From Hyphomicrobiaceae bacterium (GTDB lineage: Bacteria; Pseudomonadota; Alphaproteobacteria; Rhizobiales; Xanthobacteraceae), in assembly GCA_947472885.1 (NCBI GenBank), contig CANJBX010000040.1, positions 1 through 33,993 of the forward strand: a stretch of 33,993 bases of DNA. Direction: 5' to 3'. Positions 25,273 through 33,848 of the stretch are shown one piece after another. How positions within the stretch are numbered: the stretch's first letter is position 1; every line of letters starts with the position of its first letter. Below the pieces are notes generated by a model. The model saw only the letters and a program-made list of their open reading frames with translations, made no database searches and was not told where the DNA came from. A program made the position numbers and the translations under genes.

Positions 25273-25986
25273 TCAGCGTTCGACTTGTGCAAATTCAACT
25301 CCTTCGCGCGCCAGCATGGCGGCAGCGGCAGCCTGTTCGGCGGCGCGCTTGGAGCGGCCTTGACCTTCAGCGGGATCGCGATCCGGCAGCACGACGGCGA
25401 CACGGAATTCTGGACTGTGATGCGGACCTTTGCGTTCGACTTCCTGGTACGACGGCGTCGGCAGGCCACGGCCCTGCGCCCATTCCTGCAGCGCGGTCTT
25501 GGCGTCGCGCGGCGGCTTCGCCAGCGCGTGCATGCGCTCGTGCCAGAACTTGTCGATCACCTTGGTCGCGGCGGCGTAACCGCCATCGAGGAACACCGCA
25601 CCGATCAGGGATTCGCAGACATCCGCCAGAATGGTGGTGCGGCGGCGGCCGCCGGCATTGGATTCCGAATTGCCGAGCCGGATCGCCGCACCAAGGTCCA
25701 TGGCGCGCGCGACTTCCGCGCAGGTTTCCTTGCGCACGAGATCGGCAAGCCGTTTCGAGAGTTCACCTTCGTCGGCTTTCGGAAACGCACGCAGCAGCAT
25801 GTCGGAGATGACAAGGCCCAGTACGCGATCGCCGAGAAACTCCAGCCGCTGATAGCTGCCGCCATTGCGGCTCTTGCCGGACAGCGCCGAGATATGCGTC
25901 AGCGACCGATCGAGCAGCGTTTCATCGGCGAAGCGATAGTCGATCCGTTCAAGCAATCCGCTCTTGTCGATCGTTTTTCGGCTCAT
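25273..25986 (-). CDS. rnc: Ribonuclease III
   Basis: RNase III (237 residues) cleaves double-stranded RNA, including rRNA precursors. The signature QRLEFLGDRVLGLV (46-59) carries E49 and D53, and D122 and E125 in ADVCESLIGAVFLD complete the metal site. The C-terminal dsRNA-binding domain (about 165-235) has TALQEWAQGRGLPTPSY and SKRAAEQAAAAAML. The ATG at 25986 overlaps the lepB stop by 4 nt (ATGA), which decides the start over a longer frame. Gene order lepB-rnc-era-recO is conserved in Rhizobiales. Confidence 0.96.
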   Translation of the reverse strand: MSRKTIDKSGLLERIDYRFADETLLDRSLTHISALSGKSRNGGSYQRLEFLGDRVLGLVISDMLLRAFPKADEGELSKRLADLVRKETCAEVARAMDLGAAIRLGNSESNAGGRRRTTILADVCESLIGAVFLDGGYAAATKVIDKFWHERMHALAKPPRDAKTALQEWAQGRGLPTPSYQEVERKGPHHSPEFRVAVVLPDRDPAEGQGRSKRAAEQAAAAAMLAREGVEFAQVER

Positions 25987-26756
25987 CTCACGATCTTCAA
26001 AAGCCGGTTCCAGCGCACCGACCACGGCCAGCGCCAGAATTGCCAGGCAGCTTCACCTTCGGCGACGGAGAAGAAAATCACCTGCGCCTTGCCGACGATA
26101 TTATCGAACGGCACGGGACCGACGCCGCCGAGTTCGGGCGGCACACGGCTGTCCGTCGAATTGTCGCGGTTGTCGCCCATCATGAAGTAGTGGCCGGGCG
26201 GCACCGTGTAGACCGCGCCGCGCGGACGCGGCCAGTCGTCGAGTTGCCCCTGATCGGAAAGGTCGAGAGATTCATAGGTGACGCCGTTCGGCAGCTTCTC
26301 GCGCCAGCGCTTCACCTTCGAGCCGTTATCTTCGTCGTACCAGTCATCGATGCGCTCGCGCTCGACCGGCTTGCCGTTGATGCTGAGCAATCCGCCGGCG
26401 ACCTGTATCTTGTCGCCCGGCAGGCCGACGACGCGCTTGATGTAATCGGTGGAGTCTTCGCGCGGTAAGCGGAACACAACGACGTCGCCCAGTTCCGGCG
26501 TGAACGAGCCCGGAACACGGCCTGAGAAGAGTGGCAGCGAGAAAGGCAGCGAGAATTTGCTGTAGCCGTAGCTGTATTTCGAAACAAACAGGAAGTCGCC
26601 GATCAGCAGCGTCGCCTGCATCGAACCGGACGGAATATTGAACGGCTGGAACAGGAAGGTGCGAATAACGAAAGCGATGAGGAGCGCGTGAACGACGACC
26701 CGCGCGAATTCCGCGATGCCGCCCTCTTTGCGTTTTTGTTCGCTCGATACGCTCAT
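25983..26756 (-). CDS. lepB: Signal peptidase I
   Basis: LepB (257 residues) removes signal peptides from secreted proteins at the outer face of the inner membrane. One N-terminal membrane helix (about 18-36) precedes the catalytic Ser S45 in IPSGSMQATL and Lys K107 in YIKRVVGLPGD. The Box E motif MGDNRDNSTDSR is present. The ATG at 26756 has a GGGAAAA ribosome site and gives the usual N-terminal length; a longer frame adds unrelated residues. It overlaps rnc by 4 nt. A 218-bp gap separates it from acpS and contains a hairpin (26887-26909), so it may have its own promoter. Confidence 0.95.
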   Translation of the reverse strand: MSVSSEQKRKEGGIAEFARVVVHALLIAFVIRTFLFQPFNIPSGSMQATLLIGDFLFVSKYSYGYSKFSLPFSLPLFSGRVPGSFTPELGDVVVFRLPREDSTDYIKRVVGLPGDKIQVAGGLLSINGKPVERERIDDWYDEDNGSKVKRWREKLPNGVTYESLDLSDQGQLDDWPRPRGAVYTVPPGHYFMMGDNRDNSTDSRVPPELGGVGPVPFDNIVGKAQVIFFSVAEGEAAWQFWRWPWSVRWNRLLKIVR

Positions 26757-26886
26757 ACTTTTCCCATTCTCACGCTCAGGGGCCATTGCATGCCTGCCAC
26801 GCCAGGATGGCGGCACCGGAAAACTCCCGGAGCGATCCAATGGCATCCAAGAAGTTCAGATATTTCATGCAGTTAACGAAAGACTT

Positions 26887-26909
26887 GGCGGGCGCCGATG
26901 CGGCCCGCC
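26887..26909. promoter_or_regulatory. Stem-loop between acpS and lepB
   Basis: GGCGGGC-N9-GCCCGCC forms a perfect 7-bp stem in the 218-bp spacer between acpS and lepB. It could attenuate or terminate the pdxJ-acpS transcript before a lepB promoter. There is no strong U tract, so the call is tentative. Confidence 0.3.
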
Positions 26910-26974
26910 GCGACCGCCCTTGTACCGGCTCCGGCCAAAAGGCGCAATCAATGGTGACGGATTGATGGCGCGAC

Positions 26975-27382
26975 CTATCCGGCCGCTTTGGGAACCGCAG
27001 AAATCATCACAAAAGCCTGCGCCATCGGGTATTCGTCGGTGATGGTCAGGTCGATCCGCACGTCATGACCGGGCGGCGTCATGGCTTCGAGCCGCTTCAG
27101 GGCCCCACCCGTGAGTCGCATCGAAGGCCGCCCACCCGGCAGGTTCACGACCCCCATATCCCGCCACCAGACGCCCTGCCGGATGCCGGTGCCGAGCGCC
27201 TTGGAACACGCCTCCTTGGCAGCGAAGCGCTTGGCATAGGTATCGACGGTGCGGTTGCGGCGCTCGGCCTTGGCGCGCTCCACATCGGTGAAGATGCGCG
27301 ACAGGAAACGCTCCCCATGGCGTTCGATGACTTTCTCGACGCGGCGAATGTCGATCAGGTCGGAGCCGATCCCCAAAATCAT
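26975..27382 (-). CDS. acpS: Holo-[acyl-carrier-protein] synthase
   Basis: AcpS (135 residues) transfers 4'-phosphopantetheine from CoA to ACP, switching on fatty-acid synthesis. The Mg ligands D8 ([11 protein letters not shown]) and E57 ([16 protein letters not shown]) are in place, and the fold-defining [10 protein letters not shown] helix is intact. It overlaps pdxJ by 4 nt (ATGA at 27379-27382), so the two are coupled, an arrangement common in proteobacteria. The C-terminal [14 protein letters not shown] strand is normal. Confidence 0.95.
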   Translation of the reverse strand: MILGIGSDLIDIRRVEKVIERHGERFLSRIFTDVERAKAERRNRTVDTYAKRFAAKEACSKALGTGIRQGVWWRDMGVVNLPGGRPSMRLTGGALKRLEAMTPPGHDVRIDLTITDEYPMAQAFVMISAVPKAAG

Positions 27383-28179
27383 CTTGCAGCCTTGATGACC
27401 ATGCGCCCGCGATCCATCGCGACGCGCATTTTCTTCACGACGTTATCGAGTCCGGCAAATACAGCGTCGCCGATCATGTAGTGGCCGATGTTGAGTTCAA
27501 CGATTTCCGGCAGCGCCGCTATCGCTTCTGCCGTCACATAGTCGAGGCCATGACCGGCGTGGACTTCAAGCCCCGCCTGCTGCGCCAGCCTTGCACCGGC
27601 GGCAATGCGCCGGAATTCCGTCTGCGCGACATCGGCCTGGCCATCATGCACGGCGTCGCACCATGCGCCGGTGTGGATTTCGATGACCGGCGCGCCGGCC
27701 TTCGCCGCCATCTCGATTTGCGCGGGATCGGCGGCAATGAACAGCGAGACACGAATGCCGGCGGCTTTCAGTTTCTGCACGACCGGCACGATCTGGTTGT
27801 GCTGCCCCACGACATCGAGGCCGCCCTCGGTGGTGCGTTCCTCGCGGCGCTCCGGCACGATGCAGGCCGCGTGCGGCCGGGTCTTGAGCGCGATCTCGAC
27901 CATTTCGTCGGTCGCTGCCATCTCGAAATTCAGCGGCTTGGAGATGCGCGCCTTCAGCCGCGCGATGTCCTCGTCGCGCATGTGGCGGCGGTCCTCGCGC
28001 AGATGCGCAGTGATGCCGTCAGCGCCCGCGCCTATCGCCGTCATCGCGGCGTGCAGCGGATCGGGGTGACGCCCGCCGCGCGCGTTGCGCAGGGTCGCGA
28101 CGTGATCGATGTTGACGCCGAGGCGCAAGCGCGACGGCGCGCGAGGTGCTTTAGGGTCCATGAAGCGGTGCTCAGGCAT
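27379..28179 (-). CDS. pdxJ: Pyridoxine 5'-phosphate synthase
   Basis: PdxJ (266 residues) makes pyridoxine 5'-phosphate from 1-deoxyxylulose 5-phosphate and 3-amino-2-oxopropyl phosphate. The TIM-barrel blocks are clear: [53 protein letters not shown]-type (VIEIHTGAW) and the closing [14 protein letters not shown]. The ATG at 28179 overlaps the nikR stop by 8 nt. An ATG at 28161 (MDPKAP) would also fit and is closer to the usual family N-terminus; neither has a clear ribosome site. It is coupled to acpS downstream. Confidence 0.94.
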   Translation of the reverse strand: MPEHRFMDPKAPRAPSRLRLGVNIDHVATLRNARGGRHPDPLHAAMTAIGAGADGITAHLREDRRHMRDEDIARLKARISKPLNFEMAATDEMVEIALKTRPHAACIVPERREERTTEGGLDVVGQHNQIVPVVQKLKAAGIRVSLFIAADPAQIEMAAKAGAPVIEIHTGAWCDAVHDGQADVAQTEFRRIAAGARLAQQAGLEVHAGHGLDYVTAEAIAALPEIVELNIGHYMIGDAVFAGLDNVVKKMRVAMDRGRMVIKAAR

Positions 28180-28618
28180 GACGATGGAACATGCGCGGAC
28201 CGCCCGCGGATTCAGGATGATCCGCCGGGATCATCACCAGCCGGCCATGACGCACGCCGCGCTCGGCGATGATGTGATCGGCGAAATGCTGCACTTCCTT
28301 GCCGCTGCCTTTCAATACCGTAACCTCCATGCAGTTGTCGTGATCGAGATGGACGTGCAGCGTCGCGAGCGACATCTCATGATGACCGTGGAAATTCTGC
28401 ACCAGCCGTTTCGACAGATCGCGCGCGGCGTGATCGTAGGTGTAGATCAGTGCGGCAACGCATTCCTTGTTGCTGCCCGCTTCCTGCGCCGCTTCGCGGA
28501 TGCCGGCGCGGGCAAGGTCGCGGATGGCTTCCGAGCGGTTCTGATAGCCGCGCGCCGCGATGATGCGGTCGAGATCATCCATCAGGTCGTCGTCGAGGGT
28601 CACGGTCACGCGCTGCAT
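28172..28618 (-). CDS. nikR: Nickel-responsive regulator NikR
   Basis: NikR (148 residues) is a ribbon-helix-helix repressor that binds DNA when loaded with nickel. The N-terminal strand [16 protein letters not shown] and helix with [11 protein letters not shown] form the DNA-binding part. The ACT-like metal domain has the full high-affinity Ni site: H77, H88, H90 and C96, matching E. coli H76, H87, H89 and C95. The C-terminus is extended by [13 protein letters not shown] with extra His. The gene is divergent from a TonB-dependent receptor, with a perfect NikR operator between them, so it should regulate the receptor and perhaps itself. It is followed closely by pdxJ. Confidence 0.95.
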   Translation of the reverse strand: MQRVTVTLDDDLMDDLDRIIAARGYQNRSEAIRDLARAGIREAAQEAGSNKECVAALIYTYDHAARDLSKRLVQNFHGHHEMSLATLHVHLDHDNCMEVTVLKGSGKEVQHFADHIIAERGVRHGRLVMIPADHPESAGGPRMFHRHA

Positions 28619-28643
28619 GGGTTATCCATTCGAATTCCGGCAA

Positions 28644-28671
28644 GTATGATGTTTCTATATTTACATCATAC
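28644..28671. promoter_or_regulatory. NikR operator, GTATGA-N16-TCATAC
   Basis: GTATGA (28644-28649) and TCATAC (28666-28671) are separated by exactly 16 bp, the established E. coli NikR consensus; the symmetry extends to GTATGATG...CATCATAC. The site lies 26 bp upstream of nikR and 40 bp upstream of the TonB receptor start. The AT-rich centre includes TATATT (28656-28661), a plausible -10 element, so bound NikR would block transcription of the receptor. Confidence 0.92.
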
Positions 28672-28710
28672 CCGGTCCTGTTACCGTGCCTATGCCGGTG
28701 GTTACGCGGG

Positions 28711-30822
28711 TTGGGACAGGCCTTGCATCAGTTGGTCGTGCACAGGTTTATCGTATCCTTGCTGTTTGGGGCACTCCCTTCGTTAGCCCTTGCGGTTTTT
28801 GGCAGCATCGCCCGGGCGCAGACCGCAAACCCGGCAACCCCGCTGCCCACCATCGAGGTCGGCAGTGCCGCCCCCGCAAATCTTCCCGCCCCGGCCCGCG
28901 AAACCGCCGCCAGCGAGCAGGTATTCTCCGGCGCACAGATCAACGCGCAGCCCGCTTCCCGCACCGGCGAATTTCTCGAAGCGACGCCCGGCCTGATCGT
29001 TACCCAGCATTCCGGCGAAGGCAAAGCCAACCAGTATTTCCTGCGCGGCTTCAACCTCGACCACGGCACGGACCTCGCCATCACCGTCGATGGCATGCCG
29101 GTCAACATGCGCACCCACGGCCACGGCCAGGGTTACGCCGACACCAATTTCATCATCCCCGAACTGATCGGCGCGATGCGCGTGCGCAAGGGTCCCTACT
29201 ACGCCGACGAAGGCGATTTCTCCTCGGCCGGTTCGCTGAACATCGGCTACATGGACCGCCTCGATAAAAAAATGGTGGCGCTGACCTACGGCAGCTTCGG
29301 TTCGACCCGCACCTTCGCGGCGGGTTCGACGCGCGTCGGCAACGGCAACCTCCTCGCCGCCTTCGAGGGCAACACCACCAACGGGCCATGGGACACGCCG
29401 GACAAGGTCCGCAAGATCAATGGCGTGGTGCGCTACAGCGACGGCACCGACGCCGCCGGTGTGTCGCTGACCGCGATGGCCTACAACAACCGCTGGAACG
29501 CCACCGATCAGGTCGCGCAACGCGCGGTCGATCAGGGACTCATCGGCCGCTATGGCACGCTCGACCCGACCGACGGCGGCAAGGCCAGCCGCTACAGCCT
29601 GTCGGGACGCTGGAGCCGCGCCGACGACAGGAGCGCATCGCGCATCGAGGCCTACGGCATTTACAGCACGCTCGCGCTGTTCAACAATTTCACATATTTT
29701 CTGGACGATCCTGTCAACGGCGACCAGTTCAGCCAGACCGACCGCCGTTCGATCTTCGGCGTCAACGCCAGCCACACATTCAAGGGCCGTTTTGGCAACG
29801 CCGAGACCGCCACGACGGTCGGCTTTCAGGGCCGCTACGACGATATCAGCGTCGGGCTCATGAACACGCTTCAGCGCGTCACGCTTTCAACGACGCGGCA
29901 GGACACGGTGCAGGAAGGCAGCACCGGCCTCTATGCCCAGAACACGACCCAGTGGAACAGCTGGTTTCGCACCATCGCCGGACTGCGCGGCGACGGGTAC
30001 GCGGCGCGCGATGTCAGCAACAACCCGCTCAACTCGGGCAGTGTGCGCGACTTCATCGCCAGCCCGAAGTTCGGCGTGGTGTTCGGCCCGTTCAACAGGA
30101 CCGAATTATACCTCAGCGGCGGCAACGGGTTTCACTCCAACGATGTGCGCGGCACCGTCATCACCGTCGATCCGAAAGACCCGACAGTTGCGGCGGACAA
30201 GGTGCCGCTGCTGGTGCGTTCGCAGGGCGCGGAAGCCGGCATCCGCACGCGGGCCATCGCCAATCTCGAAAGCACGGTGGCGGTGTTCGTCCTCGACTTC
30301 GCAACCGAGTTGCTGTTCGTCGGCGATGCCGGCACCACCGAGCCGAGCCGCCCCAGCCGCCGCATCGGCGTCGAATGGACGAATAATTATCGCCTCGCGA
30401 ACTGGCTCACCATCGATGCCGATCTCGCCGTCACCCGCGCGCGCTTCACCAACGCCGACCCGGCAGGCGACCGCATTCCCGGCGCGCCAAACATGATTGC
30501 GGCGGCGGGTTTCACCGTCGGCGAGCCACTCGGCTGGTTCGGCGGCATGAAGCTGCGCTATTTCGGGCCGCGTCCGCTGATCGAGGACGACAGCGTGCGC
30601 TCAAGTGCGGCGGCGCTGGTCAATGCGCGCATCGGCTACCGCTATGCCAGCGGCCTGCGCATCCAGCTTGACGCGTTCAACCTGTTCGACAGCCATTCAA
30701 ACCAGATCGACTATTATTATACGTCGCGCTTGCAGGGCGAAGCTGCGGCCGGCGTTGCCGACCGTCATGTTCATCCGGTCGAGCCGCTGGCATTGCGGCT
30801 GACGGTGGCGGCGAACTTTTAG
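28711..30822 (+). CDS. TonB-dependent outer-membrane receptor, predicted nickel-regulated
   Basis: A 703-residue TonB-dependent receptor. A signal peptide (about 1-36, cleavage ARA-QT) is followed by a TonB-box-like TIEV (47-50), a plug domain (about 60-185) with YFLRGFNLDHGTDLAITVDG and a histidine cluster NMRTHGHGQGYAD (H118, H136, H138), and a beta-barrel ending in the typical aromatic residue (LTVAANF). The TTG at 28711 is the only start giving the full signal; a GTG nine codons later is possible. The NikR operator upstream predicts repression by nickel, so the likely ligand is Ni2+ or a nickel chelate. No inner-membrane nickel transporter is adjacent. The 3' end overlaps the convergent rsh stop by 4 nt. 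Confidence 0.9.
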   Translation: MGQALHQLVVHRFIVSLLFGALPSLALAVFGSIARAQTANPATPLPTIEVGSAAPANLPAPARETAASEQVFSGAQINAQPASRTGEFLEATPGLIVTQHSGEGKANQYFLRGFNLDHGTDLAITVDGMPVNMRTHGHGQGYADTNFIIPELIGAMRVRKGPYYADEGDFSSAGSLNIGYMDRLDKKMVALTYGSFGSTRTFAAGSTRVGNGNLLAAFEGNTTNGPWDTPDKVRKINGVVRYSDGTDAAGVSLTAMAYNNRWNATDQVAQRAVDQGLIGRYGTLDPTDGGKASRYSLSGRWSRADDRSASRIEAYGIYSTLALFNNFTYFLDDPVNGDQFSQTDRRSIFGVNASHTFKGRFGNAETATTVGFQGRYDDISVGLMNTLQRVTLSTTRQDTVQEGSTGLYAQNTTQWNSWFRTIAGLRGDGYAARDVSNNPLNSGSVRDFIASPKFGVVFGPFNRTELYLSGGNGFHSNDVRGTVITVDPKDPTVAADKVPLLVRSQGAEAGIRTRAIANLESTVAVFVLDFATELLFVGDAGTTEPSRPSRRIGVEWTNNYRLANWLTIDADLAVTRARFTNADPAGDRIPGAPNMIAAAGFTVGEPLGWFGGMKLRYFGPRPLIEDDSVRSSAAALVNARIGYRYASGLRIQLDAFNLFDSHSNQIDYYYTSRLQGEAAAGVADRHVHPVEPLALRLTVAANF

Positions 30823-33158
30823 CCCGTCACGCGCTCGACGGCGGCAACCACATGCTTGGCGCGCAGCTGCGCAATGATCGAGGTGAGATGCTTGAGGTCA
30901 TAGACCTCAAGATCAATCGTCACCGACGTGAAATCCGGGGCCTGCCGTTCCATGCGGATATTGTCGATATTGCCGTCATGGTCGGCGATCACGGTCGTGA
31001 TCTGCGCCAGTGAACCGGGTTCGTTGACGGATTGAATGGCCAGCCGCGCCGGAAACCGCCGCGCGCCATCGCTGATGTCCCAGCGCACATCGAGCCAGCG
31101 TTCCGGCGTGTCTTCGAATTCCGCGAGCGCCGGCGACTCGATCGGATAAATGGTGATGGCCTCGCCCGGCGTCATGATGCCGACGATCCGGTCGCCGGGC
31201 ACCGCGCCGCCTTGGGCAAACTTCACCGGCAGGTCGCTGTTGATGCCACTAATGGGGATCGAGCCATTGGCCGCAGCCTCGCCCTCCTCCGCCGCATCCG
31301 GCACGCGGAACACGACGTTCCTGGCCTTGCGAAGTCCAAACCATCCGCTTTCGGTTTTCGGCGGCTGCACCGACGCGGCGCGGTCCTCGCGGTAATCGGG
31401 ATACATCGCACGCACGGCGTCCGATGCCTTCATTTCCTGACGGCCAACGGCAGAGAACACATCGTCGATGGACGCGCGCGCCAGCCGCGGCAGCGCACCC
31501 GTCAACCGCTCGTCGGAATAATCGCGCTTGGCGCGCTGGCACAGGCGCTCGACCAGACGGCGGCCAAGCCCGGCGTATTGCGAGCGCACCGCAACGCGCG
31601 TCGCGCGGCGGATGGCGGCGCGCGCCTTGCCGGTGACGACGATGGATTCCCACGCTGTGGGCGGCGCGATCTGCACCTTCGACGTCAGGATATCGACCTC
31701 GTCGCCGTTCTGCAGTTCGGACATCAGCGGCGAAACCTTGCCGTTGATCTTGCAGCCGACCGCCTTGTTGCCGATGTCAGTGTGGACCGCATAGGCGAAA
31801 TCAATCGGCGTCGCCTTGCGCGGCAGCGCGATCAGCTTGCCCTTGGGCGTGAAGCAGAACACCTGGTCGTGGAACAGTTCGAGCTTGGTATGCTCGAGGA
31901 ATTCCTCGGGGTTCGAACCTTCGTTCAGCAATTCGATGGTCCGGCGCAGCCACGCGTAGGCGTTCGATTCCGCCGCCATCACGTCGCCGCTCGCCGAGGC
32001 ATCCTTGTAAAGCGAATGTGCCGCGATGCCGTATTCGGCGATCTCGTCCATCGCCTCGGTGCGCACCTGCAGCTCGACGCGCTGCTTGCCGGGGCCAATC
32101 ACCGTGGTGTGGATCGAACGGTAGTCGTTCTGTTTCGGCGTCGAGATGTAGTCTTTGAAACGTCCCGGCACCACCGGCCATGTCGTGTGCACGATGCCGA
32201 GCGCCTGGTAGCACTCCGCAATCGACTTCACGATGACGCGGAAGCCGTAGATATCCGAGAGCTGCTCGAAGCCGACGGCCTTGCGCTCCATCTTGCGCCA
32301 CACCGAATAGGACTGCTTGCGTCGCCCCAGCACGGTTGCGGCGATGCCGCGGTCGGCCAGCTTGTGCGTCAACTGCTGTTCGATCTCGCCGATCAGGTTG
32401 GCGTTGACCGCCGCCATATCGTTGAGCTTCTGGCTCACCACGTGGTGCGCATCGGGATTGAGTTCGCGGAAGGCAAGGTTCTCGAGTTCGGCGCGCATCT
32501 CGTACATGCCGATGCGGGCCGCGAGCGGCGCGTAGATGTCGAGGGTTTCTTCGGCGATACGCTTGCGCTTCTCCAGCGACATGTGGCCGAGCGTGCGCAT
32601 GTTGTGCAGCCGGTCGGCGAGCTTGACCAGCAGCACGCGCACGTCGGCGGCGATGGCGAGCAGCAGCTTGCGCAGGTTCTCGGCCTGCTTGGCTTCGCGG
32701 GTGACGAGATCGAGCTTTTTAAGTTTGGTCAGTCCCTCGACCAGCGTGCCGATATCGCCGCCGAAAATCTGGTCGATCTCGGCGCGGGTCGCCTCGGTGT
32801 CCTCGATCGTGTCGTGCAGCAGCGCGGCGGCGATGGTGGCGTCGTCGAGCTTGTGATCGGTCAGGATCGCCGCGACTTCGAGCGGATGGGAGAAATACGG
32901 GTCACCCGAGGCGCGCTTCTGCTCGCCATGCGCCTTCATGGCGTAGACATAGGCGCGGTTGAGCAGGTCCTCGTTGACGTTCGGATTGTATTTGCGGACC
33001 CGCTCGACGAGGTCGTACTGCCGCATCATCGGCGCAGGCCCCTTGGGCGCAGGCCGGGTCCGCGTCTTGCCAACGATCTGGTGGCGGTCGGGGTCAATCG
33101 GCGCCCGCGGACGGGCCTGATTTTGCATGCGGGGAAGATCGGTGGGCGAGCGTGCCAT
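30819..33158 (-). CDS. rsh: Bifunctional (p)ppGpp synthetase/hydrolase RSH (RelA/SpoT homologue)
   Basis: A 779-residue RSH protein, the only stringent-response enzyme visible. The hydrolase HD domain has H91 (FSHPLE), H115-D116 (LLHDTIED) and the LVKLADRLHNMRT segment. The synthetase domain has GRRKQSYSVWRKM and the YRSIHTTV motif. A TGS domain (FCFTPKGKLIALPRKATPIDFAYAVHTDIG) and a C-terminal ACT domain (about 710-779) complete the standard layout. Start is uncertain: ATG at 33158 is used, but 33128 and 33029 also fit and none has a clear ribosome site; family similarity begins around the MMRQYDLVERV segment. A hairpin lies upstream (33194-33212). It is downstream of rpoZ on the same strand. 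Confidence 0.94.
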   Translation of the reverse strand: MARSPTDLPRMQNQARPRAPIDPDRHQIVGKTRTRPAPKGPAPMMRQYDLVERVRKYNPNVNEDLLNRAYVYAMKAHGEQKRASGDPYFSHPLEVAAILTDHKLDDATIAAALLHDTIEDTEATRAEIDQIFGGDIGTLVEGLTKLKKLDLVTREAKQAENLRKLLLAIAADVRVLLVKLADRLHNMRTLGHMSLEKRKRIAEETLDIYAPLAARIGMYEMRAELENLAFRELNPDAHHVVSQKLNDMAAVNANLIGEIEQQLTHKLADRGIAATVLGRRKQSYSVWRKMERKAVGFEQLSDIYGFRVIVKSIAECYQALGIVHTTWPVVPGRFKDYISTPKQNDYRSIHTTVIGPGKQRVELQVRTEAMDEIAEYGIAAHSLYKDASASGDVMAAESNAYAWLRRTIELLNEGSNPEEFLEHTKLELFHDQVFCFTPKGKLIALPRKATPIDFAYAVHTDIGNKAVGCKINGKVSPLMSELQNGDEVDILTSKVQIAPPTAWESIVVTGKARAAIRRATRVAVRSQYAGLGRRLVERLCQRAKRDYSDERLTGALPRLARASIDDVFSAVGRQEMKASDAVRAMYPDYREDRAASVQPPKTESGWFGLRKARNVVFRVPDAAEEGEAAANGSIPISGINSDLPVKFAQGGAVPGDRIVGIMTPGEAITIYPIESPALAEFEDTPERWLDVRWDISDGARRFPARLAIQSVNEPGSLAQITTVIADHDGNIDNIRMERQAPDFTSVTIDLEVYDLKHLTSIIAQLRAKHVVAAVERVTG

Positions 33159-33193
33159 GACCCATAAAGTAACATGCAATACCTAACGCGCTA

Positions 33194-33212
33194 CCCGCAT
33201 TCGGAATGCGGG
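33194..33212. promoter_or_regulatory. Palindrome in the rsh leader
   Basis: CCCGCATT-CGG-AATGCGGG is a perfect 8-bp stem with a 3-nt loop, 36 bp upstream of the chosen rsh start and after the rpoZ terminator. It may be a leader hairpin or a dispersed repeat. Confidence 0.4.
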
Positions 33213-33254
33213 ATTTAACGAAAACGGCCCGGTGAAAGGTCCCTGAAAAGCGAA

Positions 33255-33276
33255 CGGCCCGGACTGAGCCGGGCCG
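33255..33276 (-). terminator. Probable terminator after rpoZ
   Basis: CGGCCCGG-N6-CCGGGCCG forms a perfect 8-bp stem. On the minus strand it is followed by TTCGCTTTTCAG. It lies 25 bp after the rpoZ stop, so it may end or attenuate rpoZ transcription before rsh. Confidence 0.65.
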
Positions 33277-33300
33277 CTGCGTAAATTGTTCGAAAGCGCC

Positions 33301-33708
33301 CTACTCTTCGTCGTCGGGCTCCGGCGGCTCCGGCCGTTCTTCCGGCGGGGCCAGACCTTCGAGACCCTTGAGGAGTTCCTCTTCGGTCATGCGGTCGGTG
33401 GTGACTTCGGTATCGTCGGCCTCGATCTTTTCGCCGTTGGCGCCGATCAGCGGCATGGCGTCGGGCTCCGGCTCATCGACTTCGACGTACTTCTGGAGCG
33501 AGTGAACGAGGTCTTCGTTGAGATCACCCGGCGAGATTGTCTCGTCGGCGATTTCGCGCAACGCGACAACCGGGTTCTTGTCGTTGTCGCGATCAATGGT
33601 GATCTGCGAACCGGACGAAATCATGCGCGCGCGATGAGCGGCGAGCAAAACGAGATCAAAGCGATTATCGACCTTGTCGATGCAGTCTTCGACGGTGACG
33701 CGGGCCAT
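33301..33708 (-). CDS. rpoZ: DNA-directed RNA polymerase omega subunit
   Basis: Omega (135 residues) stabilises the beta' subunit and helps form the ppGpp site on RNA polymerase. The conserved N-terminus [28 protein letters not shown] and the [12 protein letters not shown] helix are standard. The acidic C-terminal tail, rich in Glu and Pro, is typical of Rhizobiales. An AAGGAG ribosome site precedes the ATG at 33708. It is just upstream of rsh, a common pairing that links the alarmone's maker and target. Upstream, 33709-33848 holds its promoter, then an insertion sequence begins. Confidence 0.97.
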   Translation of the reverse strand: MARVTVEDCIDKVDNRFDLVLLAAHRARMISSGSQITIDRDNDKNPVVALREIADETISPGDLNEDLVHSLQKYVEVDEPEPDAMPLIGANGEKIEADDTEVTTDRMTEEELLKGLEGLAPPEERPEPPEPDDEE

Positions 33709-33848
33709 GGGCTCGGCACTCCTTGAAAGATCTAAGTATTACGCGTGATTTGAAGGCTAATTAATGGCTGGACGGCCAAAGAGCAAGCGCAATTACCATT
33801 GAATCTGCAAGGATATTATTAACTTGGCCTGCGCTATCGGCTCTGTTA

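Noticed and set aside
26757-26846. N-terminal extension of lepB to 26846
   Set aside because: The extra 30 residues are unlike signal peptidase I and the ATG at 26756 has a better ribosome site and the usual N-terminal length.
31032-33167. Long plus-strand open frame opposite rsh
   Set aside because: Antisense shadow of a highly conserved gene; composition is that of a complementary frame.
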